In this document: in pieces, positions 53,032-62,567 of the stretch
How the letters are laid out: each line of letters opens with the position of its first letter
How positions within the stretch are numbered: position 1 is the stretch's first letter
Notes under the pieces: model-generated
Database searches by the model: none
Told to the model about the DNA's origin: nothing
What the model saw: the letters and a program-made list of their open reading frames with translations, nothing else
Translations under genes and position numbers: made by a program
NCBI GenBank assembly: GCA_001602435.1
Contig: CP012156.1
Span: 558,001-622,000, forward strand
Length of the DNA stretch: 64,000 nucleotides
Origin: Hyphomonadaceae bacterium UKL13-1
Lineage (GTDB): Bacteria; Pseudomonadota; Alphaproteobacteria; Caulobacterales; Aquidulcibacteraceae
Direction: 5' to 3'

Positions 53032-54678
53032 CTAAGCCACTGCGACCTCTTCGGCGGGCAAGAATTTCTTGCCGCGAATATGGTCGGAGATTTTCTCGGC
53101 GATCATCATGGTGGGGGCATTGGTATTGCCGCCAATCAGATTTGGCATCACGGACGCATCGACGACGCGGAGGTTCTTGACGCCGCGGACTTTGCAATCC
53201 TTATCGACCACAGAATTCTTATCGCTGCCCATACGACACGTACCGATCGGGTGATAAATCGTCTCAGCCGTGGCTTTGATATAAGCGTCGATCTCGTCAT
53301 CGGTCTGGACGTGGGCACCGGGCTTAAACTCTTCCCCGCGATAGGGCGACAGGGCAGGCTGGCTGAGGACCTTGCGGCCCATCTTTAGGCCTTCGCGCAG
53401 CGCGCGGCGGTCTTCTTCGGTGGCCAGATAATTGGGGTCGATCTTAGGCGCGGCAAACGGATTGGCACTCGCCAAGCTAACTTCGCCCCGGCTTTCTGGA
53501 CGCAATTGGCAGACATGCAGTGAGAAGCCGTCTTGGGTAGCCGCTACATTGCCGTGGTCTTGCACCAAGGCGTTGACGAAGTGGAATTGCAAATCGGGCC
53601 GGTCGAGGCCTTCGCGCGATTTCGCGAAACCACCCGACTCAAGGAAGTTTTCACGCCCCAAGCCCTCCTTGCGGAACAAATAGGTCAGCGCAGTCAGATA
53701 TTGCTTCAAGCCCCGATTGAGCGAGAAAGCCGTAATGGGTTGGGTGCAATTCTGTAGGAGCAGCACGTCCAAATGGTCTTGAAGATTCTGCCCCACATCA
53801 GGGCTATCGACCAGAACCTCAACGCCGACGCGTTGCAACGCCTCAGCCGGGCCAATGCCAGATACCATCAGGATTTGCGGCGATTGCACGGCCCCGGCGC
53901 ACACCAAAACTTCCTTGTTGGCATAAACGCGCGAGCGGGGTGACTTCTCATCATGGGCATATTCAACACCGACGCAGACCTTGTCTTCAAACAAAAGCTT
54001 GGTCGTGTGGGCGTGGCTGCGCACGGCTAGATTAGGGCGGGCAAGGGCAGGCTTGAGATAGGCAAAGGAGGCGGACCAACGCTCCCCATCCTTGATGGTC
54101 AATTGATACGCGCCAAAGCCTTCTTGGTCATAGCCGTTGAAATCGTCCGACTTCTTATGGCCAGCTTGGACAGCGGATTCAACGAGCGCATGATAGAGCG
54201 GGTTGGATGACTTGCCCCAAGAGACATGCAAAGGCCCGGTCGAACCGTGAAACGCGTCTCCGCCAGTCTCGAGGGTCTCTGAGCGCTTGAAATAGGGCAG
54301 GACTTCCGAAAAGCTCCACCCCTTCAGGCCCATTTGCGCCCATTGGTCATAGTCGCGAGCATGGCCGCGAATATAGATCATGCCATTGATCGAGCTTGAG
54401 CCACCCCAGCCTTTGCCGCGTGGCCAATAAAGCGGGCGACCGTTGAGATTGGTCTGTGATTCAGTCGTAAACGCCCAATTGTGAGCATTTTTGCCCTTGA
54501 TCAGGGTGCCAACACCGGCGGGCATCCGCACCAACATTGAGTTGTCCCGCCCGCCTGCTTCCAGAACCAAGACACGGACTGAAGGGTCTTCGCTTAATCG
54601 GTTGGCGAGCACACAGCCGGCGCTGCCTGCGCCAATGATGATATAGTCGAACCGGTCTTCAGCTGCCGCTGTGGCCAT
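53032..54678 (-). CDS. GMC family oxidoreductase (choline dehydrogenase-like)
   Basis: A 548-residue FAD enzyme. The N-terminal FAD-binding motif is DYIIIGAGSAGCVLANRLSEDP (about residues 10-31), followed by the GMC signature GGSSSINGMIYIRGHARDYD, and GAVQSPQILMVSGIGPAE. The C-terminal catalytic region reads YHPIGTCRMG and NLRVVDASVMPNLIGGNTNAPTMMIAEK. It oxidises an alcohol, possibly a long-chain or polyol substrate; no betaine-pathway genes are nearby. It follows the enoyl-CoA hydratase gene on the same strand after 101 bp, so co-transcription is possible. Confidence 0.93.
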   Translation of the reverse strand: MATAAAEDRFDYIIIGAGSAGCVLANRLSEDPSVRVLVLEAGGRDNSMLVRMPAGVGTLIKGKNAHNWAFTTESQTNLNGRPLYWPRGKGWGGSSSINGMIYIRGHARDYDQWAQMGLKGWSFSEVLPYFKRSETLETGGDAFHGSTGPLHVSWGKSSNPLYHALVESAVQAGHKKSDDFNGYDQEGFGAYQLTIKDGERWSASFAYLKPALARPNLAVRSHAHTTKLLFEDKVCVGVEYAHDEKSPRSRVYANKEVLVCAGAVQSPQILMVSGIGPAEALQRVGVEVLVDSPDVGQNLQDHLDVLLLQNCTQPITAFSLNRGLKQYLTALTYLFRKEGLGRENFLESGGFAKSREGLDRPDLQFHFVNALVQDHGNVAATQDGFSLHVCQLRPESRGEVSLASANPFAAPKIDPNYLATEEDRRALREGLKMGRKVLSQPALSPYRGEEFKPGAHVQTDDEIDAYIKATAETIYHPIGTCRMGSDKNSVVDKDCKVRGVKNLRVVDASVMPNLIGGNTNAPTMMIAEKISDHIRGKKFLPAEEVAVA

Positions 54679-54779
54679 TTAGGAACTCCCCGTCGTGAGA
54701 TTTACTCTTAAGTTTGCCCATTTTTGGGTCTGGCCCGTGTTTGGCGCGAAGCTGCGGGCTGGGCAAGTGAAAATAGCGT

Positions 54780-55559
54780 TCAGCCTGTCCATTGTGGCTT
54801 GCGCTTTTGCGCAAATGCCATTGGACCTTCAATCACATTGGGTGACTTAAACATGGCATTGATCTCGCCATATTTGGACTGACCGCGATAGGCTGCTTCC
54901 AGCGAAGGCTCATCCAGCCCGCGATAGACGGCTTCTTTCGAGGCACGGATGGAGGTGGGCGAACATTCCACAATCATATCCGCCCATGCTTGGGCTCGTG
55001 CTATAAGGTCTGCTGGCGTCGTTACCTCATTGACGAAGCCCAACGTCTTACCTTCTTCAGCACCAACCCGGCGGCCCGTCAAAATCATGCCCATCGCTTG
55101 TTTCTGCCCAATCTGGCGCGGCAAACGGTGTAAACCGCCTGCCAAGGCCGCTAAGCCGACCTTTGGCTCTGGCAAAGCAAACACGGCATTATCAGAGGCG
55201 ATGATGAGGTCACAGGCCAGCGCAATCTCAAATCCGCCGCCCATGGCGATGCCGTTGACAGCGGCGATGACGGGCTTGGTCAGGTCAAAGCGGCTGGTCA
55301 GACCGGCAAAGCCACTGTCGGGCACATACATTTTGCCGCCCGAGGCTTGGTACTTGAGGTCATTGCCCGCACTGAAGGCGCGGTCACCGGCGCCAGTTAT
55401 GATGGCAACCCACAGATCTGGATTGGCGGCAAATCCATCGAATACCTCTGCCAGTTCGGCATTTGCTGGTGGATGGAGGGCATTCATTGCTTCGGGACGA
55501 TTGATCGTGACCGTTAGGACACGGCCATCGATTTGGGTGCTGCAAAACTCATACGACAT
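54780..55559 (-). CDS. Enoyl-CoA hydratase/isomerase family protein
   Basis: About 259 residues from ATG at 55559, preceded by GGGAGAGAAAC; a longer frame to 55661 lacks a good site. Crotonase-fold features are VTINRPEAMNALHPP, the oxyanion segment GAGDRAFSAGNDLKYQA, and AVNGIAMGGGFEIALACDLIIAS. The first catalytic Glu position of classical hydratases (in GGGxE) is occupied by PEPKVGLAALAGGLHRLPRQIG with no clear paired Glu, so it may be an isomerase or related crotonase. It would act in fatty or aromatic acid breakdown, with the GMC oxidoreductase downstream. Confidence 0.88.
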   Translation of the reverse strand: MSYEFCSTQIDGRVLTVTINRPEAMNALHPPANAELAEVFDGFAANPDLWVAIITGAGDRAFSAGNDLKYQASGGKMYVPDSGFAGLTSRFDLTKPVIAAVNGIAMGGGFEIALACDLIIASDNAVFALPEPKVGLAALAGGLHRLPRQIGQKQAMGMILTGRRVGAEEGKTLGFVNEVTTPADLIARAQAWADMIVECSPTSIRASKEAVYRGLDEPSLEAAYRGQSKYGEINAMFKSPNVIEGPMAFAQKRKPQWTG

Positions 55560-55763
55560 GTTTCTCTCCCTGATTTTTCCCCATGACCTAGCACGCAAAC
55601 GCTGGCAAGGGAGACTATAAAGCACCTTTTTGTCGTGCAGTGCATGGACGCGCGTTGACATGCTTTCGCCGCGTTCTTACCTCACGCACCAAAGTAGTTG
55701 CTTTGGCGCGGCTTTCGCGCCCCTTGCCGGTTTGATGCATCAGACTTGTAAGGTTCCATTATT

Positions 55764-55797
55764 GCCGGAATTTCCGGCGCAGGTCAGGCCGGAAATT
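55764..55797 (+). promoter_or_regulatory. Mutually exclusive hairpins at the secA start
   Basis: GCCGG (55764-55768) and CCGGC (55774-55778) can form hairpin 1. The overlapping AATTTCCGGC (55769-55778) pairs perfectly over 10 bp with GCCGGAAATT (55788-55797), ending one base before the secA ATG at 55799, with the AGG of the probable ribosome site in its loop. The two structures cannot coexist, as expected of a translation switch. Confidence 0.55.
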
Positions 55798-55798
55798 C

Positions 55799-58570
55799 AT
55801 GTTGAATATCGTCAAGAAGCTGTTTGGATCCTCAAACGACCGCCGCGTGAAGTCGTTCATCCAGCGGGTGGAGCAGCGGATCAATCCGCTGGAAGCAGGT
55901 ATCAAGGCACTCAGTGACGATGCCTTACGTGGCAAGACGGATGAATTTAAAGCCAAGCTGGCGGCGGGTGCGACCCTTGATGATATTTTGGACGAGGCTT
56001 TTGCGGTTGTCCGCGAAGCTGCTTTCCGTGCCATTGGTCAGCGCCATTATGATGTGCAGTTGGTTGGCGGGATGGTGCTGAATTCTGGCGCGATTGCGGA
56101 GATGCGCACCGGCGAAGGCAAGACCTTGGTGGCAACCGCGCCTGTCTATCTCAATGCCCTGCAAGGCAAAGGCGCGCATGTCGTGACGGTCAATGATTAT
56201 TTGGCCAGACGTGACGCAGAGTGGATGGGCCGAATCTATAGCTTCCTTGGTATGGAAACGGGCGTGATTGTGCCTGGCCTTGATGACCGCGAACGTCGGA
56301 TCAATTATGCCAAGGACATCACCTATGGCACCAACAATGAATTTGGCTTTGATTATCTGCGCGATAATCTGAAGTACTCGCTCGATGAAATGGTCCAACG
56401 CGAGCACCATTTTGCGATTGTGGACGAAGTTGACTCGATCCTAATCGACGAAGCCCGCACGCCCTTGATTATTTCTGGACCGACGGACGATCGTTCGGAC
56501 TTCTATCGTGCGATGGATGAGCTCATCTATCTGCTCGACAAAGATGATTACGAACACGATGAGAAGCAGCGTTCAGCAGTCTATACTGAGCAAGGCTCGG
56601 AGCATATTGAAGATTTGCTGCGCGAGCGTGGCCTGCTGGAAGGCGCGCTTTATGAGGCCGTCAACACGACGACCGTGCACCATGCCAACCAAGCCCTGCG
56701 CGCCCATGTGCTCTATACGCGCGACAAGGACTATATTGTTAAAGACGATGAAGTGGTGCTGATCGACGAATTCACCGGTCGGATGATGACGGGCCGGCGT
56801 CTTTCGGACGGCTTGCATCAGGCCATCGAGGCTAAAGAGCAAGTTCCTGTGCAACCAGAGAACCAGACCTTGGCCTCTATCACCTTCCAGAATTACTTCC
56901 GGCTTTATGAAAAGCTGGGCGGTATGACCGGTACAGCCCAGACCGAAGCGGCCGAATTTGAGGATATTTATAATCTTCAAGTCGTTGAAATTCCGACCAA
57001 TCGACCCGTTGCCCGGATCGACGAAAACGACGTCGTCTATCAAAACGAAGCCGGCAAGCACAAAGCCATCATGCGCGATATCCGCGAATGCTATGAGCGC
57101 GGCCAGCCCATCCTTGTCGGTACGGCTTCGATTGAGAAGTCTGAGACCATTTCTGAATTGCTGAAGGCCGACAATATCCCGCATTCGGTTTTGAACGCGC
57201 ACAAGCATGCCGAAGAAGCCGAAATCGTTGCAGAAGCTGGCGTACCGGGCGCGGTGACAATCGCCACCAATATGGCGGGTCGCGGTACGGATATTCAGTT
57301 GGGCGGCAACCCAGAAATGCGCCTCGAAAAGGAGCGTCGCACCCGCGAGGCTGCGTGGGGCCGGTCCATGACGGAAGCAGAGCTGAAGAGCCTGCATGAT
57401 GAAATCATGGCCGACATCGCGGTTAAAAAGGCCAAGGCGATGGAGCTAGGCGGCCTTTATGTGTTGGGGACTGAGCGCCACGAAAGCCGCCGCATCGACA
57501 ACCAGCTGCGCGGCCGGACTGGGCGCCAAGGCGACCCCGGGAAGAGCCGCTTCTACATCTCGTGCGATGACGATCTCCTGCGCATCTTCGGTGGTGAGCG
57601 GATGGCTGGTATTCTGCGCGTTCTAAAGGTGGACGAAGATGAGCCGATCGAAGAGCGCATGATGAATAAGGCGATGGAAATCAGCCAAAAGCGCGTCGAA
57701 GCCCGCAACTTTGAAATCCGCAAAAATCTGCTGAAGTATGACGATGTGATCAATGATCAGCGCAAGCAGATCTTTGAAGAGCGCAAGGAATTCATGCGTA
57801 CTGAGGACGTCGAAGAGACCGTTCAGCATATGCGTCATGAAGTCATCGATACTTTGTGCGAAGCCTATATGCCGCCAAAGCTGCTTCCTGAACAATGGGA
57901 TACTGACGGCTTGGAGGCCGACGTCAAAGAAATCTTGGGCTTAGACATTCCAGCCAAGGAAATGGCGGCCCAAGAAGGCATGGATGACAATGACATCCGT
58001 CAAGCTATCATCGAGGCCTCGGATAAGGTTTGGGCTGAAAAAGTCGACATGATGGGTGACGAACAATCCCGCTATATCGAAAAACAAGTTCTGTTGCAGA
58101 CCATTGACCTCAAATGGCGTGAGCATTTGACCCAAGTCGATCACTTGCGCTCGGTCATCCATTTGCGCGGCTATGGCCAACGCGATCCGTTGATTGAGTA
58201 TAAGACCGACGCTTTCTCCATGTTTGAGAAGATGCGGACGGATTTGCGCAGCGACGTCACGCGCTTCTTGATGAACGTCCAATTGGTCCAGCCGGACCAA
58301 CCGATGGTGCCTGCTGACTTTGACCCCAGCACAGCAACCATCGATGGCGGCTTTGGTGCTGGCATTGGCGATGGCATGGGTCTTAACCCGAATTGGCTAT
58401 CCAGCCATCCGCTGCCAGCAACCGGTCTCGACGAAATGGGCGATGCCGCAGACGATCTCGTCCCATCCGCTTTGGGTGAAATGCCACGTGCTTGGCTCGA
58501 CACACCGCGCAATGCGCCTTGCCCTTGCGGGTCTGGCAAGCGCTTTAAGGCCTGTCACGGCGCGCTCTAG
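55799..58570 (+). CDS. secA: Preprotein translocase ATPase SecA
   Basis: A 923-residue SecA. Walker A is MRTGEGKT at residues 102-109, Walker B lies in [19 protein letters not shown], and motif VI-type sequences are [18 protein letters not shown]. The helical scaffold and wing ([11 protein letters not shown] to [35 protein letters not shown]) are intact. The C-terminal tail has the zinc-binding [17 protein letters not shown] used to bind SecB and ribosomes. It is the motor for Sec-dependent export of the many signal-peptide proteins in the window. Overlapping hairpins at its start codon suggest translational control; a strong hairpin terminator follows at 58598. Confidence 0.98.
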   Translation: MLNIVKKLFGSSNDRRVKSFIQRVEQRINPLEAGIKALSDDALRGKTDEFKAKLAAGATLDDILDEAFAVVREAAFRAIGQRHYDVQLVGGMVLNSGAIAEMRTGEGKTLVATAPVYLNALQGKGAHVVTVNDYLARRDAEWMGRIYSFLGMETGVIVPGLDDRERRINYAKDITYGTNNEFGFDYLRDNLKYSLDEMVQREHHFAIVDEVDSILIDEARTPLIISGPTDDRSDFYRAMDELIYLLDKDDYEHDEKQRSAVYTEQGSEHIEDLLRERGLLEGALYEAVNTTTVHHANQALRAHVLYTRDKDYIVKDDEVVLIDEFTGRMMTGRRLSDGLHQAIEAKEQVPVQPENQTLASITFQNYFRLYEKLGGMTGTAQTEAAEFEDIYNLQVVEIPTNRPVARIDENDVVYQNEAGKHKAIMRDIRECYERGQPILVGTASIEKSETISELLKADNIPHSVLNAHKHAEEAEIVAEAGVPGAVTIATNMAGRGTDIQLGGNPEMRLEKERRTREAAWGRSMTEAELKSLHDEIMADIAVKKAKAMELGGLYVLGTERHESRRIDNQLRGRTGRQGDPGKSRFYISCDDDLLRIFGGERMAGILRVLKVDEDEPIEERMMNKAMEISQKRVEARNFEIRKNLLKYDDVINDQRKQIFEERKEFMRTEDVEETVQHMRHEVIDTLCEAYMPPKLLPEQWDTDGLEADVKEILGLDIPAKEMAAQEGMDDNDIRQAIIEASDKVWAEKVDMMGDEQSRYIEKQVLLQTIDLKWREHLTQVDHLRSVIHLRGYGQRDPLIEYKTDAFSMFEKMRTDLRSDVTRFLMNVQLVQPDQPMVPADFDPSTATIDGGFGAGIGDGMGLNPNWLSSHPLPATGLDEMGDAADDLVPSALGEMPRAWLDTPRNAPCPCGSGKRFKACHGAL

Positions 58571-58597
58571 AGCGGTTTGGACTTAAAAAAATGATTT

Positions 58598-58637
58598 AAA
58601 TCAAGCGCTTGATTTCGGTCCGGCGCTTGATTTTTAT
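58598..58637. terminator. Intrinsic terminator downstream of secA
   Basis: AAATCAAGCGC (58598-58608) pairs perfectly with GCGCTTGATTT (58623-58633), followed by TTATTT. The first arm also forms an 18-bp perfect palindrome (58598-58615). It ends secA, and the stop of the convergent phytase gene (58638-58640) lies immediately after, so it probably also serves that gene. Confidence 0.85.
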
Positions 58638-59711
58638 TTAAGGCGCAAGACCGATGGCGGCCTTGATGTCATCCCAGGCTACCAGCTTGAAGTTCTGGGC
58701 CCCGCCAGCTTGGATGCCATCTTGGGCAATAAACAGGCCGCCGGGGTAGGCAGGCCCAAAGTCGCCGACAATCAACTCAATCCCATCGGTCTCTTCCGTC
58801 GCGCCATAAGTTCCAGCAGCAATCCTGAACCGGCCGACATAAGTCTCGTCACTGGCTGAAAAGATCGTATAGGCATTGTCGCCTTGACTGGAGACGAGGA
58901 TATAGCGCGCGTTACCTGGCCCTTCAGCCAAAGCGACACCTTCGGCGTCTGCCACAATATTCTTGCCATCGGCCGCGGCGATCTTGGTGGGAACAATTGG
59001 GCCAGTTGGGCGGGCGTCAAAGCGCCAGAGGCCGACATCTTCTTCCGCCACATAGAGCCGCTGGGTCTTCTCATCGACCACACAGCCTTCCGATTGGGTG
59101 GCAAGCTTCATCGTGCGCACGATTTGGCCAGCGGGGGAGGGGCCAGCTAAATCCAACGCGACTTGATGGATGGTACCGTCCTTCAAGACCATAAAGGCAT
59201 AAAGCGCGCCTTCGCTCTGGCCGAGGCAAATGCCATAGGCTTCACCGCTACCCGCTGGAACGGTGCCGAGCGGGGTTAAATTGGCGCTCTCAGGGTCTAA
59301 GGTGAATAGAGCAATCTTGGCTTGGGCGATTTCATTGCGGTCGCTGGCAGCGACCACAATCCGCGGTGTGCCAGCAACAGGAACTTCCGCTCGCAGATCA
59401 ACATTATTCACCCGACCAGCATCAAAGAAGTCGCGGATCTTGCCGTCCAAGTCATAAGCATAAAGCCCGGCCTTTTTGTCGGTCCCGACGATCAGACTGG
59501 CTTGCGGGCGGGCTGGGTTGCGCCAAATTGCCGGATCATCAGCGGCATCTTGATTGGCCGAGCCAACAGGGACCGTCTCTCCGCTTGCCACCACATTGAC
59601 CGCAGGCGTTGCCCGCGCGATGCGCTCAGCAATCGGAAGCTCTGTCGCGCAGCCAGCAAGAAGCAGGCTCAAGCAAGCCGGCACGAGGACGAAGTTGGCA
59701 GCACGAAACAT
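58638..59711 (-). CDS. Beta-propeller phytase lipoprotein
   Basis: A 357-residue lipoprotein with lipobox LLAGC (Cys21), so it is anchored in the outer or inner membrane. The mature part follows the beta-propeller phytase pattern: DDPAIWRNPARPQASLIVGTDKKAGLYAYDLDGKI, VVAASDRNE, SEGCVVDEKTQRLYVAEEDVGLWRFD and GIELIVGDFGPAYPGGLFIAQDG, with the Asp and Glu residues that bind calcium and phosphate in this family. It releases phosphate from phytate in a calcium-dependent way. It follows the gamma-carbonic anhydrase on the same strand after 70 bp. Length is typical. Confidence 0.92.
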   Translation of the reverse strand: MFRAANFVLVPACLSLLLAGCATELPIAERIARATPAVNVVASGETVPVGSANQDAADDPAIWRNPARPQASLIVGTDKKAGLYAYDLDGKIRDFFDAGRVNNVDLRAEVPVAGTPRIVVAASDRNEIAQAKIALFTLDPESANLTPLGTVPAGSGEAYGICLGQSEGALYAFMVLKDGTIHQVALDLAGPSPAGQIVRTMKLATQSEGCVVDEKTQRLYVAEEDVGLWRFDARPTGPIVPTKIAAADGKNIVADAEGVALAEGPGNARYILVSSQGDNAYTIFSASDETYVGRFRIAAGTYGATEETDGIELIVGDFGPAYPGGLFIAQDGIQAGGAQNFKLVAWDDIKAAIGLAP

Positions 59712-59781
59712 ATTCCCTCCAATGGGTAGACCCTAGAGGGGCGGATAGCCGAGTTTTATTCCAACCTTATGACGGATTGGC

Positions 59782-60330
59782 TTAGGATGCAGTCACGGGC
59801 TTCAAACTTGCGTGAAAGCGCTTCCAGTTTTCGACATAGTGCAGGGCAGAGCCCGTCAGGAACTGGGCTTGCTCTGCCCCTACTTCGCGAATCACTTTGC
59901 CCGGCGCGCCCATCACGAGGGAATTGTCGGGAATCACTTTGCCTTCGGGGATGAGCGCTTTGGCTCCAATGATACAATTTTTGCCAATCACTGCCCGATT
60001 TAGCACCACGGCTCCAATGCCGATCAAGCTATTATCGCCAATCTCGCACCCATGGAGCATGGCCAAATGGCCGACGGTGACGTTCTTGCCGATGGTGAGC
60101 GGGATACCAAGGTCGGTATGGAGGATGGCACCATCTTGGATGTTAGAGTTCTCGCCAATGGTGATCGGATCATTATCGCCGCGCAAAACCGCATTAAACC
60201 AGACGCTTGCATTGTGATGCAGGATGCAATTGCCAATGACGGTCGCATTGGGCGCGATCCAGTAATCGCCCGGCGCAGGCAGCGTGGGGGTCGCATCGCC
60301 CAAAGAATAGGCACCCTGAATAAAGCTCAT
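59782..60330 (-). CDS. Gamma-carbonic anhydrase family protein
   Basis: About 182 residues from ATG at 60330 ([15 protein letters not shown]). A left-handed beta-helix of hexapeptide repeats is obvious ([73 protein letters not shown]). The three zinc-binding His are those in GAILHTD and [11 protein letters not shown]. The C-terminal helix caps the helix. Many such proteins (YrdA/PaaY type) bind metal but have weak carbonic anhydrase activity. The longer frame upstream has no signal, and the structured RNA region is on the opposite strand nearby. Confidence 0.93.
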   Translation of the reverse strand: MSFIQGAYSLGDATPTLPAPGDYWIAPNATVIGNCILHHNASVWFNAVLRGDNDPITIGENSNIQDGAILHTDLGIPLTIGKNVTVGHLAMLHGCEIGDNSLIGIGAVVLNRAVIGKNCIIGAKALIPEGKVIPDNSLVMGAPGKVIREVGAEQAQFLTGSALHYVENWKRFHASLKPVTAS

Positions 60331-60484
60331 GGAAAAATTCCTTTCGACAAGAATTTGTGACGTTAACAACTCATTTACTCTGCTAGGATGACATCGCAAC
60401 AGAGATTCGCGGCGAGGTCGAAGAGGTCTTCGGTTCTCGCGTGATTAGGGGGCTTAGTGATCGCACGAGCGAGCATTCATGATC

Positions 60485-60579
60485 CAGACCCTGCCGACCT
60501 TCGGGTTGGTTCTCTAAGCGTCTTGTTGAAAGTCAACAATTCTATGCGCGCCGCAGCCCCAGGGTCTGCGGCGTTTTTT
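60485..60579 (+). ncRNA. Structured leader or small RNA with terminator/antiterminator pairing before phoH
   Basis: Three local hairpins stand in order: CCGACC/GGTTGG with a UUCG tetraloop (60494-60509), TTGTTGA/TCAACAA with a 3-nt loop (60523-60539), and an 8-bp terminator stem CGCCGCAG/CTGCGGCG (60549-60556/60566-60573) followed by six T's. CAGACCCTG (60485-60493) is perfectly complementary to CAGGGTCTG (60560-60568), which covers the terminator loop and part of its 3' arm, so the two pairings compete. This is the layout of an attenuator, or of a compact small RNA with its own terminator. The 5' end is not defined. Confidence 0.6.
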
Positions 60580-60613
60580 GTTTCCACGAAGCAAGTCCTG
60601 AAGGAGCATGTCT

Positions 60614-61408
60614 ATGGCTAAACGCCCAGCAGTCCGTCGCACCCGTGATCAAGCAGAGCAGTCGCGTCAATCGCACAGCTTGGGGAGCTCGAAACATGGC
60701 TCCTACACACAGGAAGAATCGAATGTACGGGCGCTGTTTGGCTGGAACCCAACGGCACAGGATGATGGTCTGGACCGCGATCAGAGCTTCTTGAAGAAGG
60801 TTAAACCCCGCACGGCGGGTCAGGAGAAATTACTCGACGCCATCGATTCAAACCCGTTGGTGGTCGCGATTGGCCCAGCGGGCACGGGCAAGACATATTT
60901 GGCGATCTCAAAGGCTGTGGAGGCGCTTGAAGCCGGCAGAGTATCGCGCATTGTGCTGTCGCGGCCTGCAGTTGAAGCAGGCGAGTCGATTGGCTTCTTG
61001 CCCGGTCACATGGAAGAAAAGCTCGCACCTTATCTGCGGCCCTTGATGGATGCGCTGTCCGATCGCTTAAGCCCAAAGCGCCTGAAGACGATGATGGTGG
61101 AAGGCCTGATTGAAATCGCCCCCATTGGCTTCATGCGCGGCAGGACTCTTAACAATGCCTTTGTCGTGATTGATGAGGCGCAGAACTGCACCTATGGCCA
61201 ACTCAAAATGCTGCTCACGCGCTTAGGCTGGCATTCGACCATGGTCGTGACGGGCGACCCTGCTCAGACGGATCTCTTGCCAGAACTCTCCGGCCTTGGC
61301 CAAATTGCTGATGCGCTGGATCGGCTTGACGATGTGGCGGTGGTTCGATTGGCCGATGTCGACATCGTGCGCCACCCCTTGGTCGCCAGCATGTTGAGCG
61401 TGCTCTAA
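60614..61408 (+). CDS. PhoH family ATPase
   Basis: About 264 residues from ATG at 60614; the AAGGAG at 60601-60606 is correctly spaced for it, whereas the ATG at 60608 is only one base away. The basic N-terminus (MAKRPAVRRTRDQAEQSRQS) precedes a P-loop NTPase with Walker A GPAGTGKT (residues 87-94), Walker B FVVIDEAQN and the PhoH motif VTGDPAQTDLL. Family members are RNA/phosphate-stress ATPases of uncertain function. It is separated from the structured RNA by 34 bp, so transcription may pass through that attenuator. A convergent terminator follows. Confidence 0.93.
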   Translation: MAKRPAVRRTRDQAEQSRQSHSLGSSKHGSYTQEESNVRALFGWNPTAQDDGLDRDQSFLKKVKPRTAGQEKLLDAIDSNPLVVAIGPAGTGKTYLAISKAVEALEAGRVSRIVLSRPAVEAGESIGFLPGHMEEKLAPYLRPLMDALSDRLSPKRLKTMMVEGLIEIAPIGFMRGRTLNNAFVVIDEAQNCTYGQLKMLLTRLGWHSTMVVTGDPAQTDLLPELSGLGQIADALDRLDDVAVVRLADVDIVRHPLVASMLSVL

Positions 61409-61422
61409 CTTCCAAAAGAAAG

Positions 61423-61449
61423 GCCCGCCGCAGAGCTTCTGTGGCGGGC
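61423..61449. terminator. Bidirectional terminator between phoH and the DUF3126 gene
   Basis: GCCCGCCGCAG pairs with CTGTGGCGGGC (one G-T pair) over 11 bp with a 5-nt loop. It separates two convergent genes; short T- and A-rich tracts flank it on both sides. Confidence 0.8.
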
Positions 61450-61474
61450 TAAATCTTGTCTTGCGAAAGTGCGA

Positions 61475-61687
61475 CTATTCTTCCAGATCAATATCCAGAA
61501 TGGCCATTTCAAAGATGTAAGAGGTCTCGCCCTCATCTTCATCGATATAGACGGTGCCCAGGAATTCAGGACCCAAATACACTTCCATCGAATCCTTCAC
61601 CCCGGCACGTGGCTTCAAGATCACGTCCTTCGTGCGGAAGACCCGGTTCATATGCGCTTCAACGCGCTTCCACTCAGGATTTGCCAT
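61475..61687 (-). CDS. DUF3126 family protein
   Basis: A 70-residue protein: MANPEWKRVEAHMNRVFRTKDVILKPR, then MEVYLGPEFLGTVYIDEDEGETSYIFEMAILDIDL. It is very conserved in alphaproteobacteria by my recollection and has no known function. Start ATG at 61687 has GGAG 7 bases upstream; a GTG one codon earlier is less well spaced. It is the last gene of a same-strand run after phzF-like (gap 60 bp). Confidence 0.88.
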   Translation of the reverse strand: MANPEWKRVEAHMNRVFRTKDVILKPRAGVKDSMEVYLGPEFLGTVYIDEDEGETSYIFEMAILDIDLEE

Positions 61688-61747
61688 CACTCATCTCCAA
61701 CAATTTGACCACGGGTTTAGGGGGAAGTGGCCCAACAAGAAAGAGGG

Positions 61748-62566
61748 CTAAACCCGCAATTGCCCGTCGAGTACAGTCACTGCCGTCCCGCACAAGAGCA
61801 CCCGGTCACCGATAACTTCGCAGGTCAAAGCCCCGCCGCGACCGGGATAGGCTTGGAAATAGGCGATCCTCGACTTGCCCAACTTGTCGGAGAACAAGGG
61901 CGCGATGATACAATGTGCAGAGCCGGTCACAGGGTCTTCGGCAATGCCAGAACCCGGCGCAAAAAAGCGGCTAACCACTTCATAGTCGGCGCCGGGATCC
62001 GCAAAGGCAGATACCATCAGATTGCCCCGATCCCGTACCAGATCCTTTGAACAAATCCGTTCAATCTCCGCATGGTTTGGCTTAAGGGCTCGCAGGACGG
62101 TCTCATTCTTCACAATGGCAACGGCATAATTGCCGACCCAAGTTTCAATCACTTCAGCGCCCAAAGCATCCGCTAAACCTGCCGGGGTCTCAATTTGGAC
62201 TGGGGGATTGGCGGGGAAGTTGAGCTCGAGCTGGCCATCGTCCAGCATCCGCACGGTCAATTGTCCACTCATGGTGTCAAAGGTAAGGACTGGGGCCTGA
62301 ACCCCCAATTCGTTCAGCAAAACATGGGCGGAGGCCAAAGTCGCATGGCCGCACAAGGGAATCTCAAGCGCCGGCGTAAACCAACGCAGCCCGAAGCGGG
62401 CGGGGTCGTCGGTTTTCAAGAGATAGGCGGTCTCGGCCTGATTATTCTCCATCGCCAATGTCTGCATCCAAGCTGCATCGGGCCACACATCAAACGGCTC
62501 CACCACACAAGCGGGGTTGCCGGTGAAGGGCTTTGAGGCAAAGGCATCAACGAGAAACTGGCGCAT
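61748..62566 (-). CDS. PhzF family isomerase-like protein
   Basis: A 272-residue protein of the phenazine biosynthesis PhzF/diaminopimelate epimerase-like fold. Evident are [19 protein letters not shown] at the start, [12 protein letters not shown] with the catalytic Glu, [28 protein letters not shown], and [20 protein letters not shown] near the end, all family hallmarks. Most family members outside phenazine producers have unknown substrates. No other phenazine genes are present, so it is not evidence of phenazine production. Its ATG is one base after the stop of the nucleotidyltransferase gene. Confidence 0.92.
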   Translation of the reverse strand: MRQFLVDAFASKPFTGNPACVVEPFDVWPDAAWMQTLAMENNQAETAYLLKTDDPARFGLRWFTPALEIPLCGHATLASAHVLLNELGVQAPVLTFDTMSGQLTVRMLDDGQLELNFPANPPVQIETPAGLADALGAEVIETWVGNYAVAIVKNETVLRALKPNHAEIERICSKDLVRDRGNLMVSAFADPGADYEVVSRFFAPGSGIAEDPVTGSAHCIIAPLFSDKLGKSRIAYFQAYPGRGGALTCEVIGDRVLLCGTAVTVLDGQLRV

Positions 62567-62567
62567 G

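Noticed and set aside
52535..53035. 166-codon frame downstream of the IS110 element
   Set aside because: It translates the palindromic repeats; composition is dictated by the hairpins and no ribosome site or conserved domain is visible.
55630..55917. A short frame overlapping the secA start that could be a SecM-like arrest leader
   Set aside because: No SecM, RAPP-type or other arrest motif, no clear export signal, and it runs more than 100 bases into secA. The hairpin switch stands without it.
61748..62566. PhzF-like gene considered as evidence of phenazine synthesis
   Set aside because: No other phz genes are present and PhzF-family proteins are widespread in non-producers.
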